DNA from: Candidatus Planktophila sp.
GTDB taxonomy: Bacteria; Actinomycetota; Actinomycetes; Nanopelagicales; Nanopelagicaceae
DNA: 45,102 nt
Direction: 5' to 3'
NCBI GenBank assembly: GCA_009691135.1
Contig: SHVF01000005.1
Span: 1-45,102 of the forward strand
This document shows, in pieces, positions 28,406-36,133 of this stretch (positions within the stretch are counted from its first letter, which is position 1; the number at the start of each line of letters is the position of its first letter). The position numbers and the translations under genes were made by a program. The notes below the pieces were generated by a model that ran no database searches, was not told the origin of the DNA, and saw nothing but the letters and a program-made list of their open reading frames with translations.

Positions 28406-30274
28406 GTGTCCATGCACGTTGGCTGGATGGCGCTACGATCTTTAAGTTCAGATCAATCTGTAAAAAGTGCAAAGTTAAAGCCCGGCACTCTCAAGCGAAT
28501 CTTCGTATACGCGATACCGTATAAATCAACCTTTATATTGTTACTTTTTTGTTTGATAGCCGATGCATTACTAACTATTGCAACGCCACTGTTGCTGCGC
28601 GATTTAATTGACAATGGTGTTATACCCAAAGATCGCACAGTAGTGACGACTATGGCTATCGCCGTTGCCGTCTTAGCACTCTTGACTGCTGCTATAAATA
28701 TCGTGGTGCGATGGATATCGGCCAAGATCGGTGAAGGGCTAATCTATGACTTGCGCTCACAGGTTTTCCGTCATATTCAAGAACAGTCAATTGCCTTCTT
28801 TACTCGCACTCAAACTGGTGCCTTGATTTCTCGAATCAATTCGGATGTAATCGGGGCGCAGCGTGCTTTTACTTCTACATTTTCGGGAATGATCAGCAAC
28901 ATTTTGACATTAATTCTTGTTGTTGGAACTATGTTGGCCCTTAGTTGGCAGATAACCATTGCTGCACTTCTACTTTTGCCAATTTTCCTCGCCCCAACTA
29001 AATGGATTGGGGGACGCTTACAGGGTTACACGCGAGATTCATTTGAGATAAATGCAGAGATGTCTTCCACTATGACCGAGCGCTTTAATGTATCTGGGGC
29101 TTTATTGGTCAAGCTTTATGGAAATATTGATAACGAATCTGTCGTCTTCAAGAAGAAGGCGCGCAGAGTCGCTGATATTGGTATTTCAATGGCGATGCTA
29201 AATACCTTCTTCTTCATCGCTCTAATCAGTATTGCGGCGCTAGCAACTGCCATCGCTTATGGAATCGGTGGTCATCTAGCTATAGACGGAGCAATTACTG
29301 TCGGAAGTTTGATAGCAATTACAACTCTCTTAGCCCGACTTTATGGTCCGCTCGTGTCTCTTGCGACAGTTCGTGTTGATGTTATGGGCGCACTTGTATC
29401 TTTCGAAAGAGTATTTGAAGTCTTAGATTTAGAGCCAATGGTTAAAGAGTCAGCAACTGCAATCACACTGGCTTCTCGAAGTCCAGCAATCTCCTTTGAA
29501 GAAGTCAGATTCACCTATCCAAACGCGCAACAGATTTCCTTAGCCTCCCTAGAGTCGGCATCCCTTCCTGAGCTTAAAGAAAGTGAAGAGATATTAAAGG
29601 GAATAAGTTTTACTGCAGAAACAGGAACTGTCACCGCACTGGTAGGACCATCGGGTGCTGGTAAGACAACAATTAGCGCTTTACTTCCTCGCTTATATGA
29701 TGTTTCATCTGGGGCAATAAAGATTGATGGAATCGATATACGCGAACTTAGCGTTAAATCGCTGCGCAGTAGCATCGGCGTTGTAATGCAAGATTCGCAT
29801 TTGTTCCATGACACGATCACAGCAAATCTGCTTTACGCCAAGGGCGATGCAACTTTCGATGAAATGAAAAAAGCCTGCCAATCAGCGCAGATTTGGGATT
29901 TAGTAAAGTCTCTCCCGAATGGTTTAGAAACTATGGTGGGCGAACGCGGCCATCGTTTATCGGGAGGTGAGAAGCAGCGGTTAGCAATTGCACGACTACT
30001 TTTGAAATCTCCAAGCATTGTAATTTTAGATGAGGCGACTGCGCACTTGGATTCTGAGAATGAAGAGTTAGTGCAGACGGCGTTATCGCAAGCACTCACC
30101 GGGCGAACTAGCATTGTTATAGCTCACCGCCTTAGTACGGTTATGAACGCGGATCAAATTCTGGTCCTAGAGAACGGATTGATTCGCGAACGCGGAAAGC
30201 ATGAAGATTTAGTGCAAGCAGGGGGACTGTATTCAGAGCTCTTTGCTCGTCAGGATTTGACCGCGTCTAATTAA
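28406..30274 (+). CDS. ABC exporter half-transporter (fused membrane and ATPase domains)
   Basis: A 622-residue type I ABC exporter of the MsbA/MdlB/lipid-multidrug class. Six membrane segments lie in about residues 35-330. The nucleotide domain follows, with Walker A GPSGAGKTT starting at Gly414, the LSGGEKQR signature, Walker B ILDEAT and the H-loop IVIAHRLST. It would act as a dimer; the substrate is unknown. The start is GTG 28406 with GGAG 6 nt upstream. It may share the suf transcript, which raises an Atm1-like role as one possibility, but nothing in the sequence shows that. Its last 42 bp overlap the convergent SURF1 gene. Confidence 0.9.
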   Translation: MSMHVGWMALRSLSSDQSVKSAKLKPGTLKRIFVYAIPYKSTFILLLFCLIADALLTIATPLLLRDLIDNGVIPKDRTVVTTMAIAVAVLALLTAAINIVVRWISAKIGEGLIYDLRSQVFRHIQEQSIAFFTRTQTGALISRINSDVIGAQRAFTSTFSGMISNILTLILVVGTMLALSWQITIAALLLLPIFLAPTKWIGGRLQGYTRDSFEINAEMSSTMTERFNVSGALLVKLYGNIDNESVVFKKKARRVADIGISMAMLNTFFFIALISIAALATAIAYGIGGHLAIDGAITVGSLIAITTLLARLYGPLVSLATVRVDVMGALVSFERVFEVLDLEPMVKESATAITLASRSPAISFEEVRFTYPNAQQISLASLESASLPELKESEEILKGISFTAETGTVTALVGPSGAGKTTISALLPRLYDVSSGAIKIDGIDIRELSVKSLRSSIGVVMQDSHLFHDTITANLLYAKGDATFDEMKKACQSAQIWDLVKSLPNGLETMVGERGHRLSGGEKQRLAIARLLLKSPSIVILDEATAHLDSENEELVQTALSQALTGRTSIVIAHRLSTVMNADQILVLENGLIRERGKHEDLVQAGGLYSELFARQDLTASN

Positions 30275-30958
30275 TATCCTGCCATAGGCAATAAGGCCAG
30301 CGAAGAAGATCCATTGCAGTGCGTACGCTAAGTGTGGACCGTCAGTTAACTCAGGTACTTGAGCGGTGACTTTTGGTGCCAGGAGTGGATCTGTTCCACC
30401 AATTAAATCGAGATAGAAACCCTCACTCTTTAAACCTGATTGGGCATTTAACTTTGAAATCATCCCGGCACCGGTTGCTGGTAACGCAAAGAATGCACCT
30501 TGTGGCAGAGATCGGTCTAAGCGCAATCGCGCTTTAATGGAGACTTCACCGCTGGGAATCGGAGATATAACAGGTGCGGTCTTGGCATCCTTACCAGCCT
30601 TCACCCATCCGCGATCTACCCACAAATTGCGACCATCAGTTAACTGAAAGCGCGTTAAAACTTCATAGCCGTAAACGCCTTCGAAGTATCGATTCTTTAG
30701 AAGTATTTGATTTCCAACATCGAATTCTCCAGATGTCTCAATGGTGCGCCATTCAAAGGCGCCTGCGTTATCCGTAACCTGTTCTAAGTTTATTATTGGT
30801 TGCAGGAGCGCTGCTTCTATTGCGCTATTGCGCTGATGACGATCGATTCCTCTTTGATACTGCCACTGACTGGCCCATAAGCACCCAGTGATTAAAAGTA
30901 GGGCGATGAGCGTCTTAAAAAGCGCTTGCGGCTCTTTACTTTTTTGTTGATTGGCCAC
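30233..30958 (-). CDS. SURF1-family cytochrome oxidase assembly protein
   Basis: A 241-residue membrane protein with one segment near each end (about 13-30 and 210-230) and a periplasmic middle domain, the SURF1/Shy1 layout. KNRYFEGVYGYEVLTRFQL and LWVDRGWV are family landmarks, and WQYQRG follows the first segment. SURF1 helps insert heme a into subunit I of cytochrome c oxidase, so it complements ctaA elsewhere in this window. It starts at GTG 30958, with TAGACT exactly 6 nt upstream and no Shine-Dalgarno. Its 3' end overlaps the ABC gene by 42 bp. Confidence 0.9.
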   Translation of the reverse strand: MANQQKSKEPQALFKTLIALLLITGCLWASQWQYQRGIDRHQRNSAIEAALLQPIINLEQVTDNAGAFEWRTIETSGEFDVGNQILLKNRYFEGVYGYEVLTRFQLTDGRNLWVDRGWVKAGKDAKTAPVISPIPSGEVSIKARLRLDRSLPQGAFFALPATGAGMISKLNAQSGLKSEGFYLDLIGGTDPLLAPKVTAQVPELTDGPHLAYALQWIFFAGLIAYGRILIRRGQILTSKEL

Positions 30959-30964
30959 TTCGTA

Positions 30965-30970
30965 AGTCTA
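30965..30970 (-). promoter_or_regulatory. Predicted -10 of SURF1 gene (leaderless)
   Basis: On the minus strand TAGACT ends 6 nt before the GTG start. This puts transcription initiation on the start codon. It lies in the 34-nt gap after the DUF3099 gene, suggesting SURF1 can be transcribed separately. Confidence 0.6.
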
Positions 30971-30992
30971 GCGATAAGCAAATTTTGTTGAG

Positions 30993-31295
30993 TTATTCCA
31001 GAGACTTTGATTTATCGCGCACCAGAGCATCACTGGGTGCGAAACTCTCACGTCCAGCGTTTGCTATAACCACTGCAAAATATGGCAAGGTAACGGCGCC
31101 CAGTAACGCAAACCATCTCCAAGGGCTGGGTAGAAGAACAGTCAGAATGAAACACGCAGTTCGAACCATCATAGAAATGAAGTATCGGCGTTGTCGTCCG
31201 GCCTGATCGCGGGTCAGAGAAGCAGGGGCACCTGTGATGTCATAGACATCGGCAGGCCGCGACTTCCCTATTTTTCTACCGAAAATTGAGGCCAT
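30993..31295 (-). CDS. DUF3099-family small membrane protein
   Basis: A 100-residue protein with two membrane segments (about 41-60 and 62-80), a basic GRQRRYFISMMVRT stretch before the first, and ANAGRESF after the second. This matches the DUF3099 family, which as far as I know is restricted to actinobacteria and has no known function. It sits between SURF1 and the divergent fabG. A TACTCT element 6 nt before the ATG suggests a leaderless mRNA. Confidence 0.82.
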   Translation of the reverse strand: MASIFGRKIGKSRPADVYDITGAPASLTRDQAGRQRRYFISMMVRTACFILTVLLPSPWRWFALLGAVTLPYFAVVIANAGRESFAPSDALVRDKSKSLE

Positions 31296-31301
31296 GTCTT
31301 A

Positions 31302-31307
31302 AGAGTA
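31302..31307 (-). promoter_or_regulatory. Predicted -10 of DUF3099 gene (leaderless)
   Basis: TACTCT on the minus strand ends 6 nt before the ATG. The bases from the last T of the hexamer through the second codon (TTAAGACATGGC) are identical to those at the ctaA start. Confidence 0.6.
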
Positions 31308-31337
31308 GGTGCACAAAAGAGGGCGCGCGAGCCGAAA

Positions 31338-31350
31338 GCGTAAGTTACGC
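31338..31350. promoter_or_regulatory. Perfect palindrome in the fabG / DUF3099 divergent promoter region
   Basis: GCGTAA-G-TTACGC is a perfect 6-1-6 inverted repeat in the 81-bp divergent region. It lies 13 bp upstream of the fabG -10, over the -35 position, and about 30 bp upstream of the DUF3099 -10. This is where an operator for a fatty-acid-synthesis regulator would be expected. No regulator gene is adjacent. Confidence 0.45.
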
Positions 31351-31363
31351 ATAGGTAGCAGGG

Positions 31364-31369
31364 TAAGTT
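31364..31369 (+). promoter_or_regulatory. Predicted -10 of fabG-fabI (leaderless)
   Basis: TAAGTT ends 7 nt before the fabG ATG, with no Shine-Dalgarno between. It fits the window-wide TANNNT-N6/7-start pattern. Confidence 0.55.
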
Positions 31370-31376
31370 TTGTCAT

Positions 31377-32093
31377 ATGTCAGATGAGAATTCTTCACTC
31401 GCGCTCGTCACTGGTGGAAATCGCGGTATCGGTTTAGCTATTGCCCAAGCACTTGCTGATGCGGGCCACAAAGTTGTCGTTACTTATCGAAGCGGCAACG
31501 CTCCTGCCGATTTCCTGGCTGTGCAGATGGATGTGACATCTACCGAAAGCGTTGAGGCGGCGTTTGCAGCAATCGAAGAACAATGGGGATTTCCAGAAAT
31601 AATTGTGGCAAATGCGGGCATAACAAAAGACGGACTCGTCATGCGCATGAGTGATGCTGATTTTGATGATGTGATCAATGCAAATTTGACTGGGGCTTTT
31701 CGCGTAGCAAGACGAGCAACTAAAGGTCTACTTAAGTTAAAACGTGGCCGACTTATATTTATTGGTTCTGTTGTTGGGGGAGTAGGAGCTGCGGGACAGG
31801 TTAATTACGCGGCAAGTAAATCAGGTCTCTTAGGAATGGCTCGCTCATTCGCTCGCGAACTTGGCTCTCGCGGCATAACAGCCAATGTAATCGCACCGGG
31901 ATTTGTTGAAACAGATATGACATCTACATTGGATGAAAAACGCAGAGAGGAAATTGGAAAGTCAGTACCGCTAGGCAGATTCTGCAGTGCACAAGAGATC
32001 GCAGGAGTCGTAAAGTTTGTGGCATCGCAAGAGGCAAGTTATATAACTGGAGCACTTATTCCAGTTGATGGTGGATTAGGAATGGGGCATTGA
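31377..32093 (+). CDS. fabG: 3-oxoacyl-ACP reductase (FabG / MabA type)
   Basis: A short-chain dehydrogenase that reduces 3-oxoacyl-ACP with NADPH in fatty-acid elongation. It is 238 residues. TGGNRGIG is the cofactor motif, NAG the structural motif, and Tyr144 with Lys148 (YAASK) form the catalytic pair; the C-terminal YITGALIPVDGGLGMGH is typical of FabG. The pairing with an InhA-type fabI directly downstream matches the mycobacterial mabA-inhA arrangement. Confidence 0.94.
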   Translation: MSDENSSLALVTGGNRGIGLAIAQALADAGHKVVVTYRSGNAPADFLAVQMDVTSTESVEAAFAAIEEQWGFPEIIVANAGITKDGLVMRMSDADFDDVINANLTGAFRVARRATKGLLKLKRGRLIFIGSVVGGVGAAGQVNYAASKSGLLGMARSFARELGSRGITANVIAPGFVETDMTSTLDEKRREEIGKSVPLGRFCSAQEIAGVVKFVASQEASYITGALIPVDGGLGMGH

Positions 32094-32863
32094 TGATGGG
32101 TATTTTGCAAGGGAAAAATATTTTAGTAACCGGGGTTCTCACCGACACTTCGATTGCATTCCACATTGCCAAAATCGCACAGGAGCAAGGTGCGACAGTG
32201 CTTCTTTCATCCTATGGACGAGTAATGAGTTTGACCACGCGTATTTCAGCTCGCCTACCAAATCCCGCTCCGGTTATCGAACTCGATGTTACAAACCAAG
32301 AGCATCTGGATGCTCTCGCCGACCGCGTGAGAGAGTATGTTCCTCATCTTGACGGCGTTGTTCATTCGATCGGATTCGCGCCAGAAGCAGCCCTTGGAGG
32401 AAACTTTTTGAATACTGCCTGGGAAGATGTTGCCACTGCGGTGCACGTGTCTGCATACTCATTGAAGTCGCTAACTATGGCTACGCGTTCGCTCTTTAAT
32501 GGTGGTGGCTCCGTAGTCGGTTTGGATTTTGATGCAACGGTAGCTTGGCCAAAGTACGACTGGATGGGCGTCGCTAAAGCAGCGCTGGAATCAACTTCTA
32601 GGTATCTAGCTCGGGATTTAGGTGCAGAAAATATTCGAGTAAATCTGGTAGCGGCAGGACCAATCCGCACCATGGCAGCGAAATCAATTCCGGGCTTTGC
32701 TGAATTCGAAAAGGTTTGGAACGAGAGATCTCCGCTGGAATGGGATGTGACTAATCCAGTACCGGCTGCCCAGGCGGTGGTTGTCCTGCTATCGGATTGG
32801 TTCCCAAAAACTACCGCTGAGATCATCCATGTAGACGGCGGTTTGCATGCCATGGGTGCCTAA
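32093..32863 (+). CDS. fabI: Enoyl-ACP reductase (FabI / InhA type)
   Basis: Reduces enoyl-ACP with NADH in the last step of each elongation cycle. It is 256 residues from ATG 32093, with GILQGKNILVTGVLTDTSIA at the N-terminus, the HSIGFAP segment, and the Tyr155-x6-Lys162 catalytic pair spaced as in InhA. VAAGPIRTMA follows. The start could instead be ATG 32096, one codon later; the family usually begins MGxL. The TGATG junction with fabG couples translation. The rest of the fatty-acid synthase genes are not in the window. Confidence 0.94.
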   Translation: MMGILQGKNILVTGVLTDTSIAFHIAKIAQEQGATVLLSSYGRVMSLTTRISARLPNPAPVIELDVTNQEHLDALADRVREYVPHLDGVVHSIGFAPEAALGGNFLNTAWEDVATAVHVSAYSLKSLTMATRSLFNGGGSVVGLDFDATVAWPKYDWMGVAKAALESTSRYLARDLGAENIRVNLVAAGPIRTMAAKSIPGFAEFEKVWNERSPLEWDVTNPVPAAQAVVVLLSDWFPKTTAEIIHVDGGLHAMGA

Positions 32864-33095
32864 AGGTAAAGTAAGCCCCAGACCAGTGGCAGATCCAGCG
32901 CTACTGCAAGAGGAGCTCACCGCTTCCACCTTCTCGGCCCGAGTAAATACAAAAGTAAATTCGGAGCTGGCTGGTTTGTCGAAAGTGAACCGCCTGCGGG
33001 CGCGTTTATCTTTCCTTAGCGGTGCGCGATTATTGCGGTAAAAGCCGGAACTACCTAAGTCAAAAAAACGGTAGTAAACCAACTAAGGAGAACAA
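32864..33095 (+). promoter_or_regulatory. fabI-infC intergenic region / infC leader
   Basis: At 232 bp this is the longest gap in the window. It must hold the infC promoter. A 6-bp inverted repeat ACTACC/GGTAGT (33050-33055 and 33070-33075) encloses an A7 run just before the ribosome site, and CGCC-TGCG-GGCG can form a small hairpin upstream. A 64-codon frame (32847-33041) with Arg-rich codons overlaps fabI but resembles nothing I know. No tRNA or known riboswitch was recognised. I see possible leader structure but cannot assign a class. Confidence 0.35.
33084..33090 (+). promoter_or_regulatory. Shine-Dalgarno of infC that fixes an AUC start
   Basis: TAAGGAG is followed by 5 nt and then ATC at 33096. 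Its TAA is also an in-frame stop for infC, so translation cannot begin further upstream. Confidence 0.85.
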
Positions 33096-33686
33096 ATCAC
33101 AACTGAACCTCGCATTAATGACCGTATCCGCACACCTCAAATTCGTCTCATCGGACACACCGGAGACCAAGTTGGAGTTGTAGATATCGACACGGCGCTA
33201 CAGATGGCAGATGAAGTCGGTTTAGATCTCGTAGAGATCGCACCGGATGCAAATCCACCCGTATGCAAAATCATGGACTTCGGCAAGTACAAGTATGAAG
33301 TTGCTCAAAAAGCCCGTGAAGCTCGTCAGAACCAGACCCACATCGTGGTGAAGGAAGTGCGATTGACACCAAAGATTGAAAATCACGATTACGAAACAAA
33401 ACGTAACGCAATTGTGAAATTCCTTAAAGGTGGCGACAAGGTAAAGATTACGATGAAGTTCCGCGGTCGCGAACAAACTCGCCCCGAACTTGGTTTCAAA
33501 CTTTTGCAGCGTCTAGCAGATGATGTTCAAGAGGTTGCTTTCGTTGAGTTCGCCCCTAAGCAAGAGGGACGTAACATGACAATGGTGCTCGGCCCGACGA
33601 AGAAGAAAACTGAAGCGGTAGCAGAGCAGAAGGCAGCGCGAGCTGCTAAAGAGAAAGCTGCACTAGAAGCAGTTGTAGAAAAGTAA
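33096..33686 (+). CDS. infC: Translation initiation factor IF-3, AUC start codon
   Basis: IF-3 keeps ribosomal subunits apart and checks start codon fidelity. The 196-residue protein reads (I/M)[19 protein letters not shown] at the N-terminus, then [13 protein letters not shown] at the linker and [10 protein letters not shown] in the C-domain, followed by a Lys/Ala/Glu-rich tail. An in-frame TAA lies 12 nt upstream, and there is no ATG, GTG or TTG before codon 37, so the start must be non-standard. ATC 33096 follows a strong Shine-Dalgarno by 5 nt. Rare AUU/AUC starts on infC are known and allow autoregulation by IF-3. rpmI and rplT follow, the universal order. Confidence 0.95.
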   Translation: MTTEPRINDRIRTPQIRLIGHTGDQVGVVDIDTALQMADEVGLDLVEIAPDANPPVCKIMDFGKYKYEVAQKAREARQNQTHIVVKEVRLTPKIENHDYETKRNAIVKFLKGGDKVKITMKFRGREQTRPELGFKLLQRLADDVQEVAFVEFAPKQEGRNMTMVLGPTKKKTEAVAEQKAARAAKEKAALEAVVEK

Positions 33687-33720
33687 TTTTTATCAAACGA
33701 GGAAGTACAGGAGAAGATAA

Positions 33721-33918
33721 ATGCCAAAGATGAAGACCCACAGTGGCGCGAAGAAGACTTTTCGCGTTACCGGAACAGGAAAGATCATGCATGAGCGTGC
33801 CGGCAAGCGCCACCTTTTGGAGCGCAAGTCATCTCGCGTCACTCGTCGTTTGAGTACTGAACAGTCAGCAAAGCCAACCGTAACCATGACAGCCAAGCGC
33901 ATGCTTGGCCTTAAGTAA
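33721..33918 (+). CDS. rpmI: 50S ribosomal protein L35
   Basis: A 65-residue very basic protein beginning [20 protein letters not shown], the standard L35 sequence. GGAG lies upstream of the ATG. It is second in infC-rpmI-rplT, 34 nt after infC. Confidence 0.96.
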   Translation: MPKMKTHSGAKKTFRVTGTGKIMHERAGKRHLLERKSSRVTRRLSTEQSAKPTVTMTAKRMLGLK

Positions 33919-33932
33919 GGAGTGTGAATTAA

Positions 33933-34292
33933 ATGAGAGTAAAACGTGGAGTTCATGCTGCTAAGAAACGTCGCACAACCCTAGAACGCGCCAGCGGATA
34001 TCGCGGGCAACGTTCCCGTCTTTTCACAAAGGCGAAGGAGCAAGTTACGCACTCTATGGTCTACGCATTCAATGACCGTAAAGATAAGAAAGGTGACTTC
34101 CGTCAACTTTGGATTCAACGTATTAACGCCGCAGCGCGTGAAAATGACATGACATACAACCGCTTCATTCAGGGCCTTAAGGCTGCCGGTGTTGAGGTCG
34201 ATCGTCGCGTTCTATCTGATATCGCAACCAATGATCCAGCAACATTTAAGACTCTTGTCGATGTTGCTCGCAAGAACCTCGTTAGCGCCTAA
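33933..34292 (+). CDS. rplT: 50S ribosomal protein L20
   Basis: A 119-residue basic protein that nucleates 50S assembly on 23S r[17 protein letters not shown] at the N-terminus and [20 protein letters not shown] in the middle are diagnostic. AAGGAG precedes the ATG with a somewhat long spacer. In other bacteria L20 represses this operon through a leader RNA; whether that occurs here cannot be told from sequence. trmH starts 8 nt downstream. Confidence 0.97.
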   Translation: MRVKRGVHAAKKRRTTLERASGYRGQRSRLFTKAKEQVTHSMVYAFNDRKDKKGDFRQLWIQRINAAARENDMTYNRFIQGLKAAGVEVDRRVLSDIATNDPATFKTLVDVARKNLVSA

Positions 34293-34300
34293 CTAATTAG

Positions 34301-35080
34301 ATGATCGAGAGCCTTCATTCGCCGCATATCGCGCGGGTGAAGGCTCTTATCTCATCCCGTGGCAATAAAGAACGCGGACAACACGGTGAATTTATTGCCG
34401 AAGGTTTGCAATGTGCACGTGAAGCTTTGGCCGCCACAACCGGCCCAAAGGTAAAAAATATCTACTTAACTGAAAGCGGTGCAGCCCGCGTGGAAAGCGC
34501 GGGGTTAGATACATCGGGTATCGAAACGATATTGGTCAGCGAGCCTGTTATGGCGGCGATGTCTTCCACTATTACGCCGCAAGGAATTCTTAGCGTCTGC
34601 GAAATTGGAAGCAGTGATTTTTCAGCTCTTAAGCTCAATGGGAAAACCAAGTTAATTTTTCTTTACGAGATACAAGATCCTGGTAATGCTGGAACAATAT
34701 TACGTAGCGCTGATGCGATGGGTATGGATGCCGTAATAACTTCGCCAGGCAGCGTCGATATGTATTCTCCTAAGGTCGTACGCGCCACAGCAGGATCACT
34801 TTGGCATGTACCGCTCTATTCGGGCATCTCACTTGCGACTATTTCTGCGCAATTTCCCCAATTAAATAAATTAGCCTTAACTTCTAAAGGCGATACATCG
34901 CTAACCGATCTTAAAGATTTGGGTAATTGCATCGCGATCTTTGGTAATGAAGCTCGTGGAATTGATACTCTCTTAGATGGTGAAGTTGTTCAGGTGCATA
35001 TTCCGATGAAAGGCAGTGCTGAAAGTCTCAATCTTTCTGCGGCGGCATCGATTGTTATGTTTTATCTAGCCGCCCTGTAA
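34301..35080 (+). CDS. SpoU/TrmH-family RNA 2'-O-methyltransferase
   Basis: A SAM-dependent methyltransferase of 259 residues that modifies rRNA or tRNA ribose. The N-terminal substrate-binding domain contains SRGNKERGQHGEFIAEG. The SPOUT knot motifs are complete: DPGNAGTILRSADAMG (motif 1), IFGNEARGID (motif 2) and HIPMKGSAESLNLSAAASI (motif 3). Its place between rplT and pheS is conserved in actinobacteria. I cannot name the target nucleotide, so no gene symbol is given. Confidence 0.92.
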   Translation: MIESLHSPHIARVKALISSRGNKERGQHGEFIAEGLQCAREALAATTGPKVKNIYLTESGAARVESAGLDTSGIETILVSEPVMAAMSSTITPQGILSVCEIGSSDFSALKLNGKTKLIFLYEIQDPGNAGTILRSADAMGMDAVITSPGSVDMYSPKVVRATAGSLWHVPLYSGISLATISAQFPQLNKLALTSKGDTSLTDLKDLGNCIAIFGNEARGIDTLLDGEVVQVHIPMKGSAESLNLSAAASIVMFYLAAL

Positions 35081-35113
35081 CCAAATATCCCTCATCTCGG
35101 AAAGGTCACAGGT

Positions 35114-35119
35114 TAGAAT
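35114..35119 (+). promoter_or_regulatory. Predicted -10 of pheST (leaderless)
   Basis: TAGAAT ends exactly 6 nt before the pheS ATG and no Shine-Dalgarno is present. There is no room for a T-box or a leader-peptide attenuator between this element and the start codon, so classic tRNA-based control of pheST is unlikely here. Confidence 0.6.
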
Positions 35120-35125
35120 TCCCTC

Positions 35126-36133
35126 ATGAATCCGGCCGATGTTGAATCATGGATAAAGGCCGCCGAAAAAGCTTTTTTAGACGCAACAGATCTTGAATCG
35201 CTGAAAACTGCTCGGCTAGCCCACTTGGGCGATAAAGCACCGATCTCTTTGGCCAGTCGCTCCTTAGGCACGCTGGCGCCAGAGGAAAAAGCATCTTCAG
35301 GAAAAGTTATTGGTGAGGGTAAAGCGGCTATTACGGCAGCGTTGCAAAAGGCTACAGATAAATTGGAAAGTGAAAGAGATGCCAAAGTTTTACTGGAAGA
35401 AGTTGTAGATATCACCTTGCCGGTTAAGCGATCCCATCGTGGTGGCCTGCATCCAATCTCGATAATTAAAAATGAGATTAGTGATTTTTTTATCGAACAG
35501 GGTTACGCCGTTGAAGAAGGGCCAGAACTTGAATCAGGATGGCTTAATTTTGATGCCCTAAACATTCCTCCAGATCACCCGGCTCGGACAATGCAAGATA
35601 CTTTCTACATAGAACCGGTTGAATCAGGAATGGTTCTTCGAACCCAAACTTCACCTGTGCAGATTCGCTCGATGTTAGAACACGAACCTCCTATCTACAT
35701 GATTTGTCCGGGGCGAACATTTAGAGCAGATGAATTAGATGCAACCCACAGTCCGGTCTTTCATCAAGTTGAAGGGTTAGTCGTTGATAAAGGCATAACC
35801 ATGGCGCACTTAAAGGGAACGCTGGATAATTTTGCACAAGCGATGTTCGGGCCAGATGTAACAACTCGTCTTCGTCCATCTTTCTTCCCATTCACTGAGC
35901 CAAGTGCCGAAGTTGATATCTTCTTCAATGGTCGTTGGATCGAGTGGGGCGGCTGTGGCATGGTCAATCCTAAAGTTCTTACCACTTGCGGAATAGATAC
36001 CGATGTTTACAGTGGATTCGCATTCGGAATGGGTCTAGAACGCACGTTGATGGTTCGCCATAACATCACAGATATGCATGACATTGTGGAAGGTGATCTG
36101 CGATTTACTCGTCAGTTTGGGGTTGGTCTATAA
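35126..36133 (+). CDS. pheS: Phenylalanine-tRNA ligase alpha subunit
   Basis: The catalytic subunit of the heterotetrameric PheRS, which charges tRNA-Phe. It is 335 residues: an N-terminal coiled coil (about 1-90) that binds tRNA, then the class II core with motif 2 in FRADELDATHSPVFHQVEG and motif 3 in FGMGLERTLMVRH. The stop is immediately followed by the pheT ATG. Confidence 0.97.
   Translation: MNPADVESWIKAAEKAFLDATDLESLKTARLAHLGDKAPISLASRSLGTLAPEEKASSGKVIGEGKAAITAALQKATDKLESERDAKVLLEEVVDITLPVKRSHRGGLHPISIIKNEISDFFIEQGYAVEEGPELESGWLNFDALNIPPDHPARTMQDTFYIEPVESGMVLRTQTSPVQIRSMLEHEPPIYMICPGRTFRADELDATHSPVFHQVEGLVVDKGITMAHLKGTLDNFAQAMFGPDVTTRLRPSFFPFTEPSAEVDIFFNGRWIEWGGCGMVNPKVLTTCGIDTDVYSGFAFGMGLERTLMVRHNITDMHDIVEGDLRFTRQFGVGL

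Noticed and set aside
32847..33041. 64-codon frame between fabI and infC.
   Set aside because: It overlaps fabI, has no clear ribosome site and resembles no known family. I mention it as a possibility but do not call it a gene.
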